A DNA stretch of 64,000 nt from Aequorivita lipolytica (lineage in GTDB: Bacteria; Bacteroidota; Bacteroidia; Flavobacteriales; Flavobacteriaceae), in NCBI RefSeq assembly GCF_007997135.1, contig NZ_VORU01000001.1, positions 1-64,000 of the forward strand. Direction: 5' to 3'. The notes under the pieces were generated by a model. That model saw only the letters and a list, made by a program, of their open reading frames with translations, did not search any database and was not told where the DNA came from. Positions 62,111-64,000 of the stretch are shown piece by piece. Position 1 is the stretch's first letter. Every line of letters starts with the position of its first letter. A program made the position numbers and the translations under genes.

Positions 62111-64000
62111 TTATTCCAAAGTCACAATTAAATCATCTTTCATAACCATCGTTCCGGGCTTTAACGATATGGATTTTACTTTCCCAGCTTTGTTTGCTGT
62201 AATAGTGGTTTCCATTTTCATAGCTTCAATAATAAAAAGATGATCGTTCTTTTTTATTTCCTGACCTTTTTTCACTAAGATTTTATAAAGACTTCCCTGC
62301 AATGGTGCGCCGTATTGATTGGTGTCCTGCGGATCAATCTTTACGTGAACTTCTTTTTCCACTTTTATCGATTTGTCTTTAATTTCTATAAATCGATTTT
62401 CGCCGTTTACAGAAAAGAAAACAATACGAACTCCATCATCGTTAGGAATCCCTACCGAAAGCAGTTTTACAATAATAGATTTCCCTGGTTCCAGTTCAAT
62501 AATTGCCTCTTCCTGAAGCCTCATTCCGTAGAAGTAATTTATTGTGGAAAGAATGGCAACATTTCCGTACTTTTTATATTTCTCGTGGGCATCTTCAAAA
62601 ACCCGAGGATATAAACTATAGGACAGAAAATCTTCAAACTCTATAGGCCTTGTAAAACCTTGTTGGAATTTTTTACTAAATACTTTAAATTCTGAATCAA
62701 AGTCTATAGGTTCTAAATGTGCATTGGGTCTGTCGGTATAAGACTTGTTGTTTTTCAGAATTATCTTTTGAAGTTTCTTCGGAAATCCGCCCAAAGGTTG
62801 CCCTAGATCACCCTTAAAGAAATTGATGACAGATTCTGGGAAAGAAATATCCTCTCCACGTTCCATAACATCTTCTGGAGTGAGATTATTAGTAACCATA
62901 AAAATGGCCATATCGCCCACTACTTTGGAGCTTGGGGTAACTTTTACCAAATTGCCGAACATTCCATTTACTTGAGCATACATTTTTTTCACATCATCAA
63001 AACGATCGCCTAAACCAAGCGCTTCGGCTTGCGGACGTAAATTTGAATATTGTCCGCCAGGGATTTCATGCTGGTAAACTTCCGCAGTTCCTGCTTTTAG
63101 GCCAGACTCAAAAGGATAGTACATTTCGCGCACATCTTCCCAATAGTTTGAAAATTCGTTCAACTTATTTATATCGAACTTATTTTCGCGCGGTTGATTG
63201 CGCATCATTTCTACAATAGAGTTGAAATTGGGCTGGGAGGTAAGTCCTGAAAGTCCCCCCAAAGCCACGTCCACAACATCAACGCTCGCTTCAATAGCTT
63301 TTAAATAAGTTGCAGATTGAATTGAGGAAGTGTCGTGCGTATGAAGATGCAGCGGAATTTTCACAGTGTCCTTTAATGCTGATACCAATTCTGCCGCCGC
63401 ATAAGGTTTTAAAAGTCCGGCCATATCTTTAATGGCAATCATATGAGCGCCTGCATTTTCAAGGTCTTTTGCCAGTTGGGTGTAATATTTTAAAGTGTAC
63501 TTTTTTTCTTTTGGATCGAGAATATCACCCGTGTAACTTATGGCCGCTTCTGCAATTCCGCCTGTTTTGTTTCGAACGAAATTGATACTCGGTTCCATCG
63601 CTTTTACCCAGTTTAACGAATCGAATATTCTGAAAATATCTATTCCATTTTCCCAGGAAGTTTCAATGAATTTTTCAATTAAATTATCGGGATACGCTTT
63701 GTAACCCACGCCATTAGAACCGCGCAGCAACATTTGGAAGAGTATATTCGGCATTAATTTGCGAAGCTCCCGCAAACGCGTCCACGGGCTTTCGTTTAAA
63801 AAACGCAGACAAACATCAAAAGTTGCGCCGCCCCACATTTCAATACTAAAGGTGTTGGGGTGGTTTTTGGCAAAGCTCTCCGCAACTTGGAGCATATCAT
63901 AAGTTCGCATTCGCGTTGCTAATAAAGATTGGTGGGCGTCACGAATGGTTGTGTCTGTATAATGTATCCTTTTTTCATCCTTCAGCCAAGCGCAGAATTT
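62111..64000 (-). CDS. pyc: Pyruvate carboxylase, C-terminal part
   Basis: This biotin enzyme makes oxaloacetate from pyruvate and bicarbonate, feeding the TCA cycle. The frame runs past the internal Met at 63910 to the window edge (DTTIRDAHQSLLATRMRTY), so only the C-terminal 630 residues are visible. They include the carboxyltransferase domain (SIEMWGGATFDVCLRFL; MLLRGSNGVGYKAYPD), the metal-site region HLHTHDTS, a PYC_OADA domain and a biotin domain with EAMKMETT near the end. The biotin carboxylase half lies beyond the edge. Confidence 0.95.
   Translation of the reverse strand, partial: KFCAWLKDEKRIHYTDTTIRDAHQSLLATRMRTYDMLQVAESFAKNHPNTFSIEMWGGATFDVCLRFLNESPWTRLRELRKLMPNILFQMLLRGSNGVGYKAYPDNLIEKFIETSWENGIDIFRIFDSLNWVKAMEPSINFVRNKTGGIAEAAISYTGDILDPKEKKYTLKYYTQLAKDLENAGAHMIAIKDMAGLLKPYAAAELVSALKDTVKIPLHLHTHDTSSIQSATYLKAIEASVDVVDVALGGLSGLTSQPNFNSIVEMMRNQPRENKFDINKLNEFSNYWEDVREMYYPFESGLKAGTAEVYQHEIPGGQYSNLRPQAEALGLGDRFDDVKKMYAQVNGMFGNLVKVTPSSKVVGDMAIFMVTNNLTPEDVMERGEDISFPESVINFFKGDLGQPLGGFPKKLQKIILKNNKSYTDRPNAHLEPIDFDSEFKVFSKKFQQGFTRPIEFEDFLSYSLYPRVFEDAHEKYKKYGNVAILSTINYFYGMRLQEEAIIELEPGKSIIVKLLSVGIPNDDGVRIVFFSVNGENRFIEIKDKSIKVEKEVHVKIDPQDTNQYGAPLQGSLYKILVKKGQEIKKNDHLFIIEAMKMETTITANKAGKVKSISLKPGTMVMKDDLIVTLE

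Overview
The window comes from the chromosome of a member of the Bacteroidota, most likely family Flavobacteriaceae. The signs are low GC, almost no Shine-Dalgarno sequences, promoters of the TTG-N19/20-TAnnTTTG type, several type IX secretion (T9SS) C-terminal sorting domains, a TonB receptor with a carboxypeptidase-like N-terminal domain, and the gene sets odhA-odhB, ExbB-ExbD-ExbD and rplM-rpsI-rpsB-tsf. I do not assign a genus.

Layout. 1-102 is the start of an IS1182-type transposase that runs off the left edge. 0.2-5 kb holds a beta-helix lipoprotein and a TonB-dependent receptor. 5-12.4 kb holds dgt and two M36 metallopeptidases, separated by a decayed piece of dgt. 12.4-20 kb holds dxs, tadA, a four-gene membrane operon with a ClC channel, and aspS. 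20.5-27.9 kb is a tetR-tolC-(four-helix protein)-adaptor-RND efflux operon with a likely TetR operator. 28-33.8 kb holds a polyprenyl synthase and the two specific subunits of 2-oxoglutarate dehydrogenase. 34-39 kb holds a TPR histidine kinase/NarL regulator pair, a retropepsin-like protein, TatD and asparaginase, then tRNA-Ser(GGA). 39.3-42.5 kb is an ExbB/ExbD energising operon with an outer-membrane barrel. 42.5-52.1 kb holds rpoN, asnS, an MMPL/RND exporter, a small repeat lipoprotein, a DUF5686-like barrel, frr and pyrH. 52.3-58.7 kb is an accessory island of T9SS cargo. 58.8-61.8 kb holds tsf, rpsB, rpsI and rplM. The window ends inside pyruvate carboxylase.

The most striking locus is at 54.9-57.7 kb. 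A gene for a secreted M43-type metalloprotease has an 8-nt tandem repeat (ACACGCCC and variants) in the signal-peptide n-region, between its ATG and the rest of the gene. In this sequence the ATG is out of frame. Loss of one 8-nt unit, or gain of two, would restore one frame through a complete signal peptide, so this looks like a phase-variable switch caught in the OFF state. The same gene also has an in-frame stop inside its T9SS sorting domain.

Two places show the same history. A secreted-peptidase gene was apparently duplicated together with part of a neighbouring housekeeping gene, and the extra housekeeping copy then decayed. One is dgt with M36; the other is tsf with M23, where a 5'-truncated tsf copy is joined directly to the last codons of a lost M23 paralogue. 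Short palindromic repeats are scattered through the window, and one lies inside the coding sequence of aspS and is translated in frame.
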